A DNA stretch of 46,004 nucleotides from Acidobacteriota bacterium (GCA_003225555.1 QIAM01000057.1:1-46004), one strand, 5' to 3'. Numbered from the stretch's first letter, positions 14,771 through 23,865 are shown. The notes: generated by a model from the sequence alone, not told the origin. Numbers and translations: made by a program.

Positions 14771-17700
14771 CTACCAGTTCAACTTCATGGCGAACTGGAA
14801 CTGCCGCGGATCGTAGGCAGAGGTGGCTTGGCCGGCATTGGTGAACAGTGGACTGACTGCTGCCACGTTGTAACGGTTCGCAACGTTGAACATGTCGGCG
14901 ATCAGATCCATGTTGAAGCGCTCGCCGAAATAGATGCGCTTGGCTACACGCAGGTCGTCAAAGACAGTCCAGGGGGAGAGGCCGGCATTGCGGGCGAGGT
15001 TGCCGTCGAGGGAGAGCAGCGTGCCGTTAAAGCCGGAGATGCATGGCTCCTGAAATACTCCGGTGGGAGATGCTTTCGAATTGACCGGGTTGTTTCCCTG
15101 GAGCGTACACGCGGAGTTTACGAAAGTATTGGGACGTCCCGTCAGCGATGACAACTGGAGGTTGTCGCCGTTGCCGGTGAGGATGTTGAAGGGCCTTCCC
15201 GAGGCGAATTCGATCAACGGGGCGAAAGTCCAGTTGCTGAGGAACTTGCCTCCGAATCCATCGCCACCGAATTTGCCTGTCTGGTAAACACCACTGAAAA
15301 CGAAACGGTGACGCTGATCGAAGAGCGAGGTGGAACGATCCAGGCTGGGAAAGTAACTGTCCTGTGGGGTGAGCGTGGACTGCAGATCGGTAGAATCGTC
15401 GATGGCGTGCGACCAAGTGTACGACGCTAGAAATTCGTAGTGGTTGCTGAACCGCTTTCGCAGATTGGTAGTGAAGCCGTGATAGACGGAACTGCCGTTA
15501 GAGTAATTGGCGTCCATGTCACCGAAAGGCACGCAACTGGTGTAGTCGAACGTGGGAGGCGCAGGATTGCACGTAGTGTTGAATCCTGGGAGAGTCGCGA
15601 GGAGAGCTTGTGCCTGCCCAACACAAGAGAGCCTATTGGGATCGCCGCTTAGGAAGAACGCAGCGGCAATCGATGGGTTCAGTCCGCCTGGCCGGAAAAA
15701 GTTCATGAGCGCGGGATCCACGTAGCCGGCGCCACAGCCACTCACGGTGAAAGGACTTGCGGCATTCTGTCCGGCAGCTAACGCCGCGAAGAAGTTCGCG
15801 GTCAGTAAGTCTCCGCGAACTGTGTTGGCGTTGATGGGTCGATTCAAGTGGCGACCACCATTGAAGTTGTAAGCGAGACTCAAGGCAAAGCCACCGCCAA
15901 AGTCATGCTCGACGCTGAGATTGGCCTGTTGCGCGTACGCGTAAACAAAATTTCTCGCCTGAGGATAGCCAAAAGGCTGGAACCCGAGAGGCAGAAATGT
16001 CGGATTGGATGGGTCCAGACTCAAATAGTTCTGATTTAGAAATACGGATTGCGGGAAGTTCAGAGACTGGAACTGCTGCTGGTTCGGCAGGTAATTTAAT
16101 GCCGCCAGAACGGCAGGATTTTGCGTGGGGGAACAGGGCGAACTGACCGAACCGTTTGCTCCGGGGATGAGTCCCTGAAAAATCGGGAAGGCATTCAGAT
16201 TGCTGGGATCTCCGGCACCGTTGCTGCAAAGTCCCGTTCCGCCGAAGGCCAGTTGACCGCTCGTGGATCCGTCAGAGGCGTCGCCAAGAAAATACAAGCC
16301 GAGCAACGGATGGTCGTAGAACATACCATACGAAGCGCGGATTACGTTCCTGCCATCGCCTTTCGGGTCCCATGCCATTCCTATGCGAGGCTGGATGTTG
16401 TTCTTGTCAGTCTGGATGCCTTTTTGAAGGCCAAGATAGCTATATCCGGCTTGAGCGAGTGCGGTGGGTGGTTTGAATTTGGGAGGAATCTCCACGTCAT
16501 AACGCAGTCCGTAGTTCAGGGTGAAGTTGTGCCGAATGCGCCAGGAGTCTTGCCAGAAGAATCCCATCGCCGTGTTGTGGAAGGAATCGGTGGGACTGCC
16601 GAGGCCCTGAATGAAATCTCCGGGAAGGCCGGCTCCGTAGGACTGCACGGGGGAGAGATTCGGGAAAGCAAAGCCAGAACTTGGATCCGATGAGAACCCT
16701 AATGACGTGGCGCTGAACGCGCCGAAATCGTACACGCCGCCGTAATTTACGGTGAAGATCGCTTTCAGGGGGATGTAGTTGAAATCCGCCCCGAACTTCG
16801 TGGCGTGCTGGCCGATGGTCCAGGAGAAATTGTCGGTGAACTGGTAACGCTGCTCGGTGCGCTGGATGTATGAGTAGGGCTCGCGACCAAAGAAAGCAAA
16901 GCCTGGAATGTTGACCGCCGGGTCAGCGCCACCCGGTATCGCGGTGTTGTAAAAATACGAAAGTCCGCGACGGGCGTACTGAAAGCGGAACTCGTTCACT
17001 TTGTTAGCGCCGATGCTCCAAGTGTCCTGCGCCGTGCCGGCGACATCACGATAAGTCTGTTGCGAGGTGCGGGAATAGGCGTTCTGTCCGAAGGGTTGAT
17101 CCTGGCCGCCGACCTCGATCCCCGTCACCGTGCTCGGGCTGATATTGGCCCGCAGCATAAGGCGGTTGCTGGCGCTCAGGTTGTGGTCGAGGCGTAGTGA
17201 GTAAAGGCTCGTTCCCTCGAATACAGGAAAATTCCCCATTTGCGAGGCCAGCGTTTGGTAGGACGCTGGTACCGGGGCGCACGCGGCTCCGGGTTTGCAC
17301 GTCGTGGGGAACCCTGCCCAACTCGAAAGCAAGCCGCCACTTGCACCCTGCACCAGGCCGGTGGGCCAAGCTCCGTTCACTGCCTGCCCGGAAGACGCAC
17401 CTGCCAGAACCTCGTAATTAGGTATGGCGGACGGGGCTAGCTGAGCGAAGAATAATGGGTTCTGTTGCGCCAGCTGATTGAGGCCGGGCCCCAGGAAGGT
17501 AGCTTGCTCTGGCGTTACTTGAATCGTGCCAAAGGGCAGTGGTTCGAGTCCGCCCGCGGTGGTTGCTGTGTCAAAGGGGACGAATCCGAAATTGTTCTGT
17601 CCGATGCTGGAGAATCCGGTTTCGTGCCGTCGCGTGACCTCGTAGGAAGAGTAGTAATACGTCTTGTCCTTCCTGATCGGTCCGCCAAAGGCAACCCCGG

Positions 17701-18559
17701 CCTGTACACGTGTGTAAGCAGGGTTTTTCACTGTGCTGAACGGATTGACCGCCTGAAAATTCCGGTTGCGGAGGTAGCCGAAGACGTCACCATGGAATGT
17801 ATTTGAGCCGGAGCGAGTGATGATGTTAACCACGCCTCCGGAGGCGCGGCCATATTCCGAAGCGTATCCGTTGGTGATGATCTGAAATTCCTGCACTGCT
17901 TCCTGGGACACGGTGGAACGCACGCCGTTGATGGAGTTGTCGGTGGCATCGGCACCGTCCACGTTCACGAGGTTCGAACGGCCGCGCTGCCCGCTCATGT
18001 TCAGACCCGAAGTCGGAGCGGCGCCGGTATTCGGCGCATTGTCGCGGATAACCTGGGAATCCGTGAGCGTGAAATTGATGTAGTTGCGGCCGTTGATCGG
18101 GAGATTATCGATGCGGCGCTGGCCGATGGTGTCGGTGGTGGAACTGCGTGCTGTTTCCACCAGTTCCGCCTGCGAGGTGACTTCAACGATTTCCGTTGTG
18201 CCCGCCACAGATAGAGAGACCGGGAGTTCGACTAATCCGCCGACTGGAATGCTTACTTCCTTTGCTTCCGCCTTGGCAAAGCCTCTAACGTCTACCGTAA
18301 CGACGTACGTGCCGGGAGGGAGCAGGCGAACGCTGTAACCACCTTCTCCGTCGCTGGTGGCAACGCGTTCCAGGCCCTTGGCTAAATCTCGCACCGTGAC
18401 TGTGGCGTTGACCACCGCGTTGCCGCTCGGATCTTTCACGCTGACATGAAGGTCTCCGGTGGCGACGCCGCCCTGGCCGAGGCTGAACCCGGCGAGCAGC
18501 AGGCAAGACAGAGCGATGCGGATGCCTTTCATGGTCGGGATCGAGACGGTGCGATTCAT
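14771..18559 (-). CDS. TonB-dependent outer-membrane receptor with N-terminal carboxypeptidase-regulatory-like domain
   Basis: 1262 residues from ATG 18559, which has GGGAGA at good spacing. A signal peptide (about 10-30) precedes a carboxypeptidase-regulatory-like beta-sandwich (about 34-125: VKDPSGNAVVNATVTV, LPPGTYVVTVDVRGFAK). The plug domain includes RIDNLPINGRNYINF and GGVVNIITRSGSNTFHG. The beta-barrel runs to the C-terminus, ending FAMKLNW with the aromatic terminus typical of barrel proteins. This is the large Oar-like family much expanded in Acidobacteriota, thought to import oligosaccharides or other polymers with TonB energy. No transported substrate can be read from context. Confidence 0.92.
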   Translation of the reverse strand: MNRTVSIPTMKGIRIALSCLLLAGFSLGQGGVATGDLHVSVKDPSGNAVVNATVTVRDLAKGLERVATSDGEGGYSVRLLPPGTYVVTVDVRGFAKAEAKEVSIPVGGLVELPVSLSVAGTTEIVEVTSQAELVETARSSTTDTIGQRRIDNLPINGRNYINFTLTDSQVIRDNAPNTGAAPTSGLNMSGQRGRSNLVNVDGADATDNSINGVRSTVSQEAVQEFQIITNGYASEYGRASGGVVNIITRSGSNTFHGDVFGYLRNRNFQAVNPFSTVKNPAYTRVQAGVAFGGPIRKDKTYYYSSYEVTRRHETGFSSIGQNNFGFVPFDTATTAGGLEPLPFGTIQVTPEQATFLGPGLNQLAQQNPLFFAQLAPSAIPNYEVLAGASSGQAVNGAWPTGLVQGASGGLLSSWAGFPTTCKPGAACAPVPASYQTLASQMGNFPVFEGTSLYSLRLDHNLSASNRLMLRANISPSTVTGIEVGGQDQPFGQNAYSRTSQQTYRDVAGTAQDTWSIGANKVNEFRFQYARRGLSYFYNTAIPGGADPAVNIPGFAFFGREPYSYIQRTEQRYQFTDNFSWTIGQHATKFGADFNYIPLKAIFTVNYGGVYDFGAFSATSLGFSSDPSSGFAFPNLSPVQSYGAGLPGDFIQGLGSPTDSFHNTAMGFFWQDSWRIRHNFTLNYGLRYDVEIPPKFKPPTALAQAGYSYLGLQKGIQTDKNNIQPRIGMAWDPKGDGRNVIRASYGMFYDHPLLGLYFLGDASDGSTSGQLAFGGTGLCSNGAGDPSNLNAFPIFQGLIPGANGSVSSPCSPTQNPAVLAALNYLPNQQQFQSLNFPQSVFLNQNYLSLDPSNPTFLPLGFQPFGYPQARNFVYAYAQQANLSVEHDFGGGFALSLAYNFNGGRHLNRPINANTVRGDLLTANFFAALAAGQNAASPFTVSGCGAGYVDPALMNFFRPGGLNPSIAAAFFLSGDPNRLSCVGQAQALLATLPGFNTTCNPAPPTFDYTSCVPFGDMDANYSNGSSVYHGFTTNLRKRFSNHYEFLASYTWSHAIDDSTDLQSTLTPQDSYFPSLDRSTSLFDQRHRFVFSGVYQTGKFGGDGFGGKFLSNWTFAPLIEFASGRPFNILTGNGDNLQLSSLTGRPNTFVNSACTLQGNNPVNSKASPTGVFQEPCISGFNGTLLSLDGNLARNAGLSPWTVFDDLRVAKRIYFGERFNMDLIADMFNVANRYNVAAVSPLFTNAGQATSAYDPRQFQFAMKLNW

Positions 18560-18665
18560 AGAGATCTCCCTTGAACTCGCGAAACGCGAGTGGACGGCGG
18601 AACTGGTCCCGCGGCGGATTGCCGAAGTCGACACAAACTCAATTGGCAGGGTGTTTCCCGCTGGT

Positions 18666-18693
18666 TTTATACCAGAAGCTGCCGCGAAAACAA
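18666..18693 (-). promoter_or_regulatory. Promoter of the TonB receptor gene
   Basis: On the minus strand TTGTTT (18688-18693) and TATAAA (18666-18671) are spaced 16 bp, about 110 nt before the ATG. Confidence 0.55.
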
Positions 18694-18823
18694 GTAGGAA
18701 CGAGAAAGGGTGGTCGTCGAGTTACCTCACTTCAGTTCCAGGACGGGGCGTTCTCTTGCGCGAGAAGGATGGCAAAAGACCCCCCTGCGTGTCTGTGACC
18801 GGCATCATGTACAAGCTTTCCGG

Positions 18824-19363
18824 CTACGTTCTTGCTGACATGCGCACGGGCACGGCCGGATTCTGCAATCGCCCGAGGAGCATGGCGGAGCGGCTCAGTT
18901 GCTGATATCCATCGAACACGCTGGACGCGGCCGGACCAGAGGTCGGCCAGGTCAATGCGACATAAATCTTGAGAAGGGCGAAGCCTGCGTTGCGGCGGAC
19001 CAGCAGCGCCTCGTTGACTAATTGTTGTGCGGCTTCCGCGGTTCTGGGGTCGGCGGCTGCCATGGCGGCTTGGCCTATGCGTATCAACACGGCAGCATTT
19101 CTGCCGGCCTCCTGTACGTAGGCGGCCATGGCCCGAAGACGCGCACGTTGGACTAAGCGGAAGTCCGATGCGGAAAGATGCTGACGCAAGAAGGCATCAT
19201 CGGATGGGCTCAGAAGATTGCGGAATGCTTCCACGTCGAGGGGATGGATTTTCCCGGCCAGATCATGTCCGGCGGAGACCTGGAGGCTGCGAGAGATGGT
19301 AAGTCCCAGAATGCAGACCAGTGAGAGAAATGCTGCGATGACGATGATGACGGCCAGAGTCAT
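18824..19363 (-). CDS. Unknown single-TM helical protein
   Basis: 179 residues. One N-terminal membrane helix (about 1-25, LAVIIVIAAFLSLVCILGL) is followed by a mostly helical soluble part with RLVQRARLRAMAAYV and AAQQLVNEALLVRRNAGF. No known motif recognised. The gene overlaps the preceding 7-TM gene by four bases (ATGA), so the two are translationally coupled and their products may form a complex. Orientation of the soluble part is not determinable. Confidence 0.65.
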   Translation of the reverse strand: MTLAVIIVIAAFLSLVCILGLTISRSLQVSAGHDLAGKIHPLDVEAFRNLLSPSDDAFLRQHLSASDFRLVQRARLRAMAAYVQEAGRNAAVLIRIGQAAMAAADPRTAEAAQQLVNEALLVRRNAGFALLKIYVALTWPTSGPAASSVFDGYQQLSRSAMLLGRLQNPAVPVRMSART

Positions 19364-20127
19364 TGTTGAAGTAGACGCTCCAATTCGCGGTTCCAGAGTT
19401 CGAGATTGTGCTCGGGCAGAGGAACGGCAGACTTAGTGGAAACCCTTTGCGGGACGAGCAAGTAGTAGAACCAGATCAGGACGCAGGCGTGGTTGGTTGC
19501 CATGTTGGTCATATCAAGGAGATGACGCTTATCTGCCAGCCCGCCATTGGCCATGACAGCCCAGGTCGCGAGATGTACCGAAGCCGATATGCCCATGCCC
19601 AAGGCGATGCCGAAGGCCCCATGTTTCCAGGTTAGTCGGAAATAGGCCGCGGACAGAAGAAGAAGGGAAATGAGGCCGCAGGAAACGACACTCAAGGCCT
19701 CCTGGAGAATGTGACACGCTGGAATCAGCCAGTACGTGTTGTCGATTGGTGCGTAGGCGGCAACGACAGTAGCAATCGTTACAAGAAGGGCTCCTGCCCC
19801 ACGAATCAGATACTTGCCAAATTTAGCCACCGCAGGATAAGAACCGAACACTTCGGCGAAAAACTCGGAAATCAAAACGAAGACTATGAGGGCTTCGATC
19901 AGCAAACTCACCCACAGAACGCGCCAGTAGTTCTTAGCGTCGATGGAGGGAATGAGATCGATGGGATAGAGGATAGCCCACTGCAGAAACCGGAACCACG
20001 CATAGACCACGAAGCTGCGGAACTCTCCGTAGAGGCCTCGCCGCCAAAGTGAGAGCGCGAGAACGGCCAATAGAACGTTCGGCGCGACCCACAGATAGTG
20101 CCATAGAAAGGAGTGCGGTTGAAACAT
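19360..20127 (-). CDS. Unknown seven-TM integral membrane protein
   Basis: 255 residues with about seven hydrophobic helices (roughly 10-27, 37-60, 68-94, 106-126, 133-163, 171-194, 213-228) and a short polar C-terminus with LELWNRELERLL. No family recognised. Trp, Tyr and Phe are frequent at helix ends, and HACVLIWFYYLLVPQ forms the last helix. It is the first gene of a two-gene unit with the single-TM protein. It could be a signalling receptor-like or envelope protein; no function is assigned. Confidence 0.65.
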   Translation of the reverse strand: MFQPHSFLWHYLWVAPNVLLAVLALSLWRRGLYGEFRSFVVYAWFRFLQWAILYPIDLIPSIDAKNYWRVLWVSLLIEALIVFVLISEFFAEVFGSYPAVAKFGKYLIRGAGALLVTIATVVAAYAPIDNTYWLIPACHILQEALSVVSCGLISLLLLSAAYFRLTWKHGAFGIALGMGISASVHLATWAVMANGGLADKRHLLDMTNMATNHACVLIWFYYLLVPQRVSTKSAVPLPEHNLELWNRELERLLQQ

Positions 20128-20215
20128 TGGCGTCGCCGGGCACTATACCGCGATCGCTGCCGCTCTCCAACAATATTGTGGGTCGCGTTCCGTTTTTGTA
20201 AGTCCAGTTAAAATA

Positions 20216-20341
20216 CTAGGGTTTGCAAACTGTCCCGTTGCAGCTGGTACCGCTGGGGGCGTCGGCGTATGCAATCACCGGAATGACTAATGTATTCAGG
20301 AAAAGAACGGCTGCGGCCAATGCGAGTAAGGTACGTTTCAT
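20216..20341 (-). CDS. Short secreted two-cysteine peptide
   Basis: 41 residues: a clean signal peptide (MKRTLLALAA start, hydrophobic core to about 22, cleavage probably after AYA at 26) and a mature tail of about 15 residues, DAPSGTSCNGTVCKP. The two Cys four residues apart could form a small ring. AAGGAG lies nine nt before the ATG, and sequence quality (signal peptide, RBS, stop) supports a real gene although it is short. Likely exported; it may be a signalling, toxic or structural peptide. It lies upstream of and on the same strand as the 7-TM/1-TM gene pair, 88 bp away. Confidence 0.7.
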   Translation of the reverse strand: MKRTLLALAAAVLFLNTLVIPVIAYADAPSGTSCNGTVCKP

Positions 20342-20448
20342 GTTGTGTTTTCTCCTTGTGAACAGGGTTGGAGCGTGATAGTTTCATGGGCGCGCCCCGG
20401 CGCACAAAAGCTTTGTAAAGCCTTAATTGTTCGGAATTTGTAACAACC

Positions 20449-20871
20449 ATGACGCTCAAGTCAGCCTTGCAGGATGTTAGGGAAACGACACTGGCTGCAG
20501 TCTCTGGACTGCTGGGGAAGCTGGCGTACTTGGCCTCGCTACGGAAAACGCCGAGCGGCTACCAGCACTGGGGAATGTCGCTGCTTCATGGGCCCGAATC
20601 CTCTGAGCGCGCTCTGCGCACAGCTCACGCAGAAGTAGTTGGCAAGGTTTTGCGCGAGCCCATTGGTTCGCTCGTTGAAGATTTGCAGGAGTCCAGCCAG
20701 GAATGCGGCGTATCGCCGGCCACTTATGCTGAGGAGCTGCGCGGCCGTTTTGAGGAGTTGCTACCGGAGGAGCGAAAAAACTCGCCGGCGGCCAGTCATC
20801 TTAATTCAGTGCTGGTGGCGCTTTCGATGCTAGAGAAGAGTCGAGGGCGTGCCACTCGGTCAACTTCATAG
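20449..20871 (+). CDS. Unknown cytosolic helical protein
   Basis: 140 residues, mainly helical, no signal peptide or membrane segment. Motifs such as KLAYLASLRKTPSGYQHWGMSL and ERALRTAHAEVVGKVL have no family I recognise. The last 71 bp overlap the convergent regulator gene (20801-21607), so both C-terminal regions are encoded on opposite strands of the same DNA. Codon use looks normal. No clear ribosome-binding site precedes the ATG. Real but of unknown function. Confidence 0.55.
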   Translation: MTLKSALQDVRETTLAAVSGLLGKLAYLASLRKTPSGYQHWGMSLLHGPESSERALRTAHAEVVGKVLREPIGSLVEDLQESSQECGVSPATYAEELRGRFEELLPEERKNSPAASHLNSVLVALSMLEKSRGRATRSTS

Positions 20872-21607
20872 CGACTCCCACGACCTGTCCCAGGACTTCG
20901 GCCTCCTGGGGATGGCGCAGGATGCGCACTGGAACCGGTGACAATGGATGCGACTGCAGGATAATGTCTTCGCGCCGCATGCTGCACCAACAGCAGGTGT
21001 GTCCGTCGCGAGTTTCCACGAAGTAGATGGGGCGCTCGTACTCGGAACGCCACGAGCCTTCGACGACCTTGTTGCGCGCCTCATCGACCTGGATGAAGCT
21101 GCCGGGCGGCAGAATGGGAAACATGGTGAAATCCTGCATGCCGATGTAGCCATAGGTGAAGTCGCTGTTGGCAAACTGCGCCAGGTAGGCGAAGGGAACC
21201 AGGCCCCATTGTTCGACCATGCGTCCGAGATTGGTGGAACGGCGGGCGTCAAAGCCGGGATCCATGCGCAGCGGAACTTGTACGGACGACAAGCCGGACA
21301 GAGCCTCGGAGACATGCGACTTGGGCGGAGAGACTAACCCGAGATCGGCGGCCATGTTGTTCAAGTCGACGCCGTACCACGCCAGAAGTTCGCGCACGTC
21401 GCGGCGATAAATGACGGATAGCGTGTACAGGCGGTAAATGCTGGGAAGAATGCCCTTGGTCTCGATGTCGGAAAGCCGGCTAGGTGGAATGGAGAATTCT
21501 TCATTGCGATATTTCTCGGCGATGTGAGCGCTGGAGTTCTCGACGTCGCGCATCGTCAGTCCGAGTTTCTCGCGCAGGGTGCGCAAGCTCTTTCCGGCGG
21601 GCAGCAT
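20801..21607 (-). CDS. XRE-family regulator with LexA/S24-like C-terminal domain
   Basis: 268 residues. An N-terminal helix-turn-helix (SLRTLREKLGLTMRDVENSS, then SRLSDIETKG) is followed by a linker. The C-terminal S24-like beta-fold contains YIGMQDFTMFPILPPGSFIQVD, PIYFVETRDGHTCCWC and RILRHPQEAEVLGQVVGV. Real S24 peptidases have a Ser in the (G/D)SM(E/x)P motif; here it reads FTMFP, and no obvious catalytic Lys is seen, so self-cleavage is doubtful and the domain may only dimerise or bind a ligand. GGAGG precedes the ATG. An inverted repeat upstream may be its operator. Convergent overlap with the unknown gene at 20449. Confidence 0.8.
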   Translation of the reverse strand: MLPAGKSLRTLREKLGLTMRDVENSSAHIAEKYRNEEFSIPPSRLSDIETKGILPSIYRLYTLSVIYRRDVRELLAWYGVDLNNMAADLGLVSPPKSHVSEALSGLSSVQVPLRMDPGFDARRSTNLGRMVEQWGLVPFAYLAQFANSDFTYGYIGMQDFTMFPILPPGSFIQVDEARNKVVEGSWRSEYERPIYFVETRDGHTCCWCSMRREDIILQSHPLSPVPVRILRHPQEAEVLGQVVGVAMKLTEWHALDSSLASKAPPALN

Positions 21608-22029
21608 GAACAGGGCCTCCGAAGGTTGGGGTCATGATACCAAAGCGGGAACGCTTTGTATCGAGTCGTGCAAGTTTTTTGTACATGGATGTTTGTTACG
21701 TTTTCCGAACACTCTCATCGCCGCATATTATCTGGGGATCTGAGCGTTCCATTCAGTTGGGGCTGCTGCCTAGGCGTCTCAACAGCGTCTGTGGATTTCC
21801 CCTGACTGTTCGGGATTCGTAACAAGCCTCCCAAATTTTCGAAAACATTGCTCGGATTTCTGGCCATAAACCTGCCTGGGCTTTTGTACACAAGCGTCGA
21901 TTTTCCTCTCCACGGCAAGGTCGTCTCCTCAGACGGGAATGACATTTGTCACCCACTTTGCGTGATGGATGGCACTGGTGAACTCCGCGTGGTTGCTCGA
22001 ATATCTGTTATGCGGAACGGAGAATGCAG
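21608..22029. other. Divergent intergenic region of the XRE regulator and ABC transporter
   Basis: About 420 bp without a convincing gene. It holds an inverted repeat (21636-21662), two TTGTACA copies (21679-21685 and 21884-21890) and a TGACA-TT-TGTCA palindrome (21940-21951). It is the likely shared control region of the regulator and the transporter operon. No strong -10/-35 pair was found. Confidence 0.5.
21636..21662 (-). promoter_or_regulatory. Inverted repeat, candidate operator of the XRE regulator
   Basis: GATA-C-CAAAGCG, loop GGAA, CGCTTTG-TATC. Arms pair over 11 bases with one bulged C. It lies 29-55 nt before the regulator's start codon, a usual place for an autoregulatory site. 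Confidence 0.4.
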
Positions 22030-22983
22030 ATGAGCCTGAAAGTCGAAAACATGCCAGCGACACAGCCGATTGAAACCCGACGGATGGTGGCAAGTCTGGA
22101 AGGCGTGAGCAAGAATTACGGCCCGGTCCGGGCGTTGCGCGTTGTGGATTTCAACGTGTGCGCCGGGGAAGTGGTGGCACTGCTTGGGCCAAACGGGGCG
22201 GGCAAAACTACGGCGGTGAAGTTGTTGCTGGGCTTGATGCCGCCGCATAACGGTAGAGTGCGAGTATTCGGTCGGGACCCAACGAATCCCGAAAACCGAA
22301 AACGCACGGGAGCCATGTTGCAGGTGGGCCGCGTCCCGGAGACGTTGCGCGTGCGCGAGCACATTGATCTGTTCTCCAGTTATTACCGCAAGCCCATGCC
22401 ACTGGCCGAGGTGTTGGGCGCCGCCGGACTCGAGAAATTAGGAGAGCGCAAGTTCTCCGACCTTTCCGGTGGACAAAGACAACGCGTCTTGTTTGCTCTT
22501 GCCATCTGCGGGGATCCCGACGTTCTTTTCCTTGACGAGCCCACGGTCGGGCTGGACGTTGAAGCTCGCCACATGCTTTGGGAAGAAATCCGCAGACTGG
22601 TGGAGCGCGGCAAGACGGTGCTGCTGACTACGCATTATCTGCAGGAAGCGGACACTCTCGCCGACCGCATTGCGGTCATCAACCAGGGAGCAATCATTGC
22701 GCAGGGGACGCCTGCGGAGATCAAGGCGCAAACCAGCGGCAAGAAAATTCGCTGCATCACGGGACTGGGGATAGAGATGCTGCGACGGATTTCCGGAGTG
22801 ACGGAAGTCCGGGAAGATCGCGAGGCAGTGGAGATCCACGCGCGCGAGGCCGAGCCGGTGGTGCGCGAGCTGCTGGCGCGCGACCCACAACTGTCCGGGC
22901 TCGAGATCACGAGCGCCGGATTGGAAGAGGCATTCCTGGCCCTAACCAGGAACAACGGGCAGAACGAAAATCAACAGAACTAG
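22030..22983 (+). CDS. ABC transporter ATP-binding subunit, drug-export type
   Basis: 317 residues from the second ATG (22030). The upstream ATG at 22024 is only one nt from AACGGAG, whereas 22030 is seven nt away. Walker A GPNGAGKTT (53-61), signature LSGGQRQR (145-152), Walker B VLFLDEPTVGLD (Asp169, Glu170) and the H-loop His202 are intact. The C-terminal extension to 317 is typical of CcmA/NatA/LnrL-like exporters. It should power the ABC-2 permease encoded 35 bp downstream, moving a lipophilic or antimicrobial compound out of the membrane. Confidence 0.92.
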   Translation: MSLKVENMPATQPIETRRMVASLEGVSKNYGPVRALRVVDFNVCAGEVVALLGPNGAGKTTAVKLLLGLMPPHNGRVRVFGRDPTNPENRKRTGAMLQVGRVPETLRVREHIDLFSSYYRKPMPLAEVLGAAGLEKLGERKFSDLSGGQRQRVLFALAICGDPDVLFLDEPTVGLDVEARHMLWEEIRRLVERGKTVLLTTHYLQEADTLADRIAVINQGAIIAQGTPAEIKAQTSGKKIRCITGLGIEMLRRISGVTEVREDREAVEIHAREAEPVVRELLARDPQLSGLEITSAGLEEAFLALTRNNGQNENQQN

Positions 22984-23018
22984 TTTCGGCGAGGTCACAC
23001 GCCAAGGGGAGAACCACG

Positions 23019-23834
23019 ATGAGTACCGCGACAGTGGCACTGAGCACTACACCGCTCGAGAGTTCGCCAAGCCATACTGCGAAGGTCTACTTCAAAGAAG
23101 CGAAGTATGAGTTCCTGAAGAACTTGCGCCTGCGTATGTACACGGCGTCGGTGCTCAGCTTTCCGCTGATGTTCTACGTGTTGTTCGGACTGGTGCTGAA
23201 TTCGAAGGAGGCCATCGGAGGCACGCGAGTCCCAACGTATTTGATTGCCACCTACGGAACTTTCGGAGTGATGGGAGCTTCATTGTTCGGGACTGCGGCG
23301 GGGCTTGCTGCGGACCGCGGGTTGGGATGGTTACAGCTGAAGCGGGCGAGTCCGATGCCGCCGTTTGCCTACTTCATCGCGAAGGTCGTAATGAGCATGA
23401 TCTTCAGCGCGATGGTTGTGGTGGCACTGATGGTCCTCGGCGTCAGCTTTGGGGGTGTGCGGATGCCGATTGCTGATTTCGCCAAGCTGCTGGGAACTCT
23501 GGTGGCGGGCTCGCTTCCATTCTCAGCCATGGGATTGGCGGTCGGCTATTTTGCGGGACCGACGTCTGCGCCTCCAACCATCAACCTTATTTATCTGCCC
23601 ATGTCATTCTGCAGCGGATTGTGGGTGCCATTCATGTTTCTGCCTAAGGTGGTGCGGCAGATCGCATTGGTTCTGCCGCCTTACCATCTGTCGCAACTCG
23701 CTCTGGGGATCGTCGGAGCGGGACGTCATGAATCGGTGGCAACGCACTGGGAAGTTTTGTTTGCATTCACGTTGATCTGCCTCGGCATTGCGCGGATTGG
23801 CTTCCAGCGGGACCAGGAAAAGATGTACGGCTGA
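23019..23834 (+). CDS. ABC-2 type transporter permease
   Basis: 271 residues from ATG 23019, which has GGGGAGA upstream. The polar N-terminus is followed by about six membrane helices: FPLMFYVLFGLVLNS, TFGVMGASLFGTAAGLAADR, FIAKVVMSMIFSAMVVVALMVL, LLGTLVAGSLPFSAMGLAVGYF, INLIYLPMSFCSGLWVPF, and EVLFAFTLICLGIARIGF near the end. The central part is the ABC-2 permease core. A longer open frame to the left overlaps the ATPase gene and is a shadow. Pairs with the ATPase just upstream. Substrate unknown. Confidence 0.88.
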   Translation: MSTATVALSTTPLESSPSHTAKVYFKEAKYEFLKNLRLRMYTASVLSFPLMFYVLFGLVLNSKEAIGGTRVPTYLIATYGTFGVMGASLFGTAAGLAADRGLGWLQLKRASPMPPFAYFIAKVVMSMIFSAMVVVALMVLGVSFGGVRMPIADFAKLLGTLVAGSLPFSAMGLAVGYFAGPTSAPPTINLIYLPMSFCSGLWVPFMFLPKVVRQIALVLPPYHLSQLALGIVGAGRHESVATHWEVLFAFTLICLGIARIGFQRDQEKMYG

Positions 23835-23865
23835 ATCTGGGTCTCTGAGAGAAAAGGAGTTGCCC

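Noticed and set aside
22578..23018. Upstream extension of the ABC permease frame
   Set aside because: It overlaps the conserved ATPase domain in another frame; the permease has a good start at 23019.
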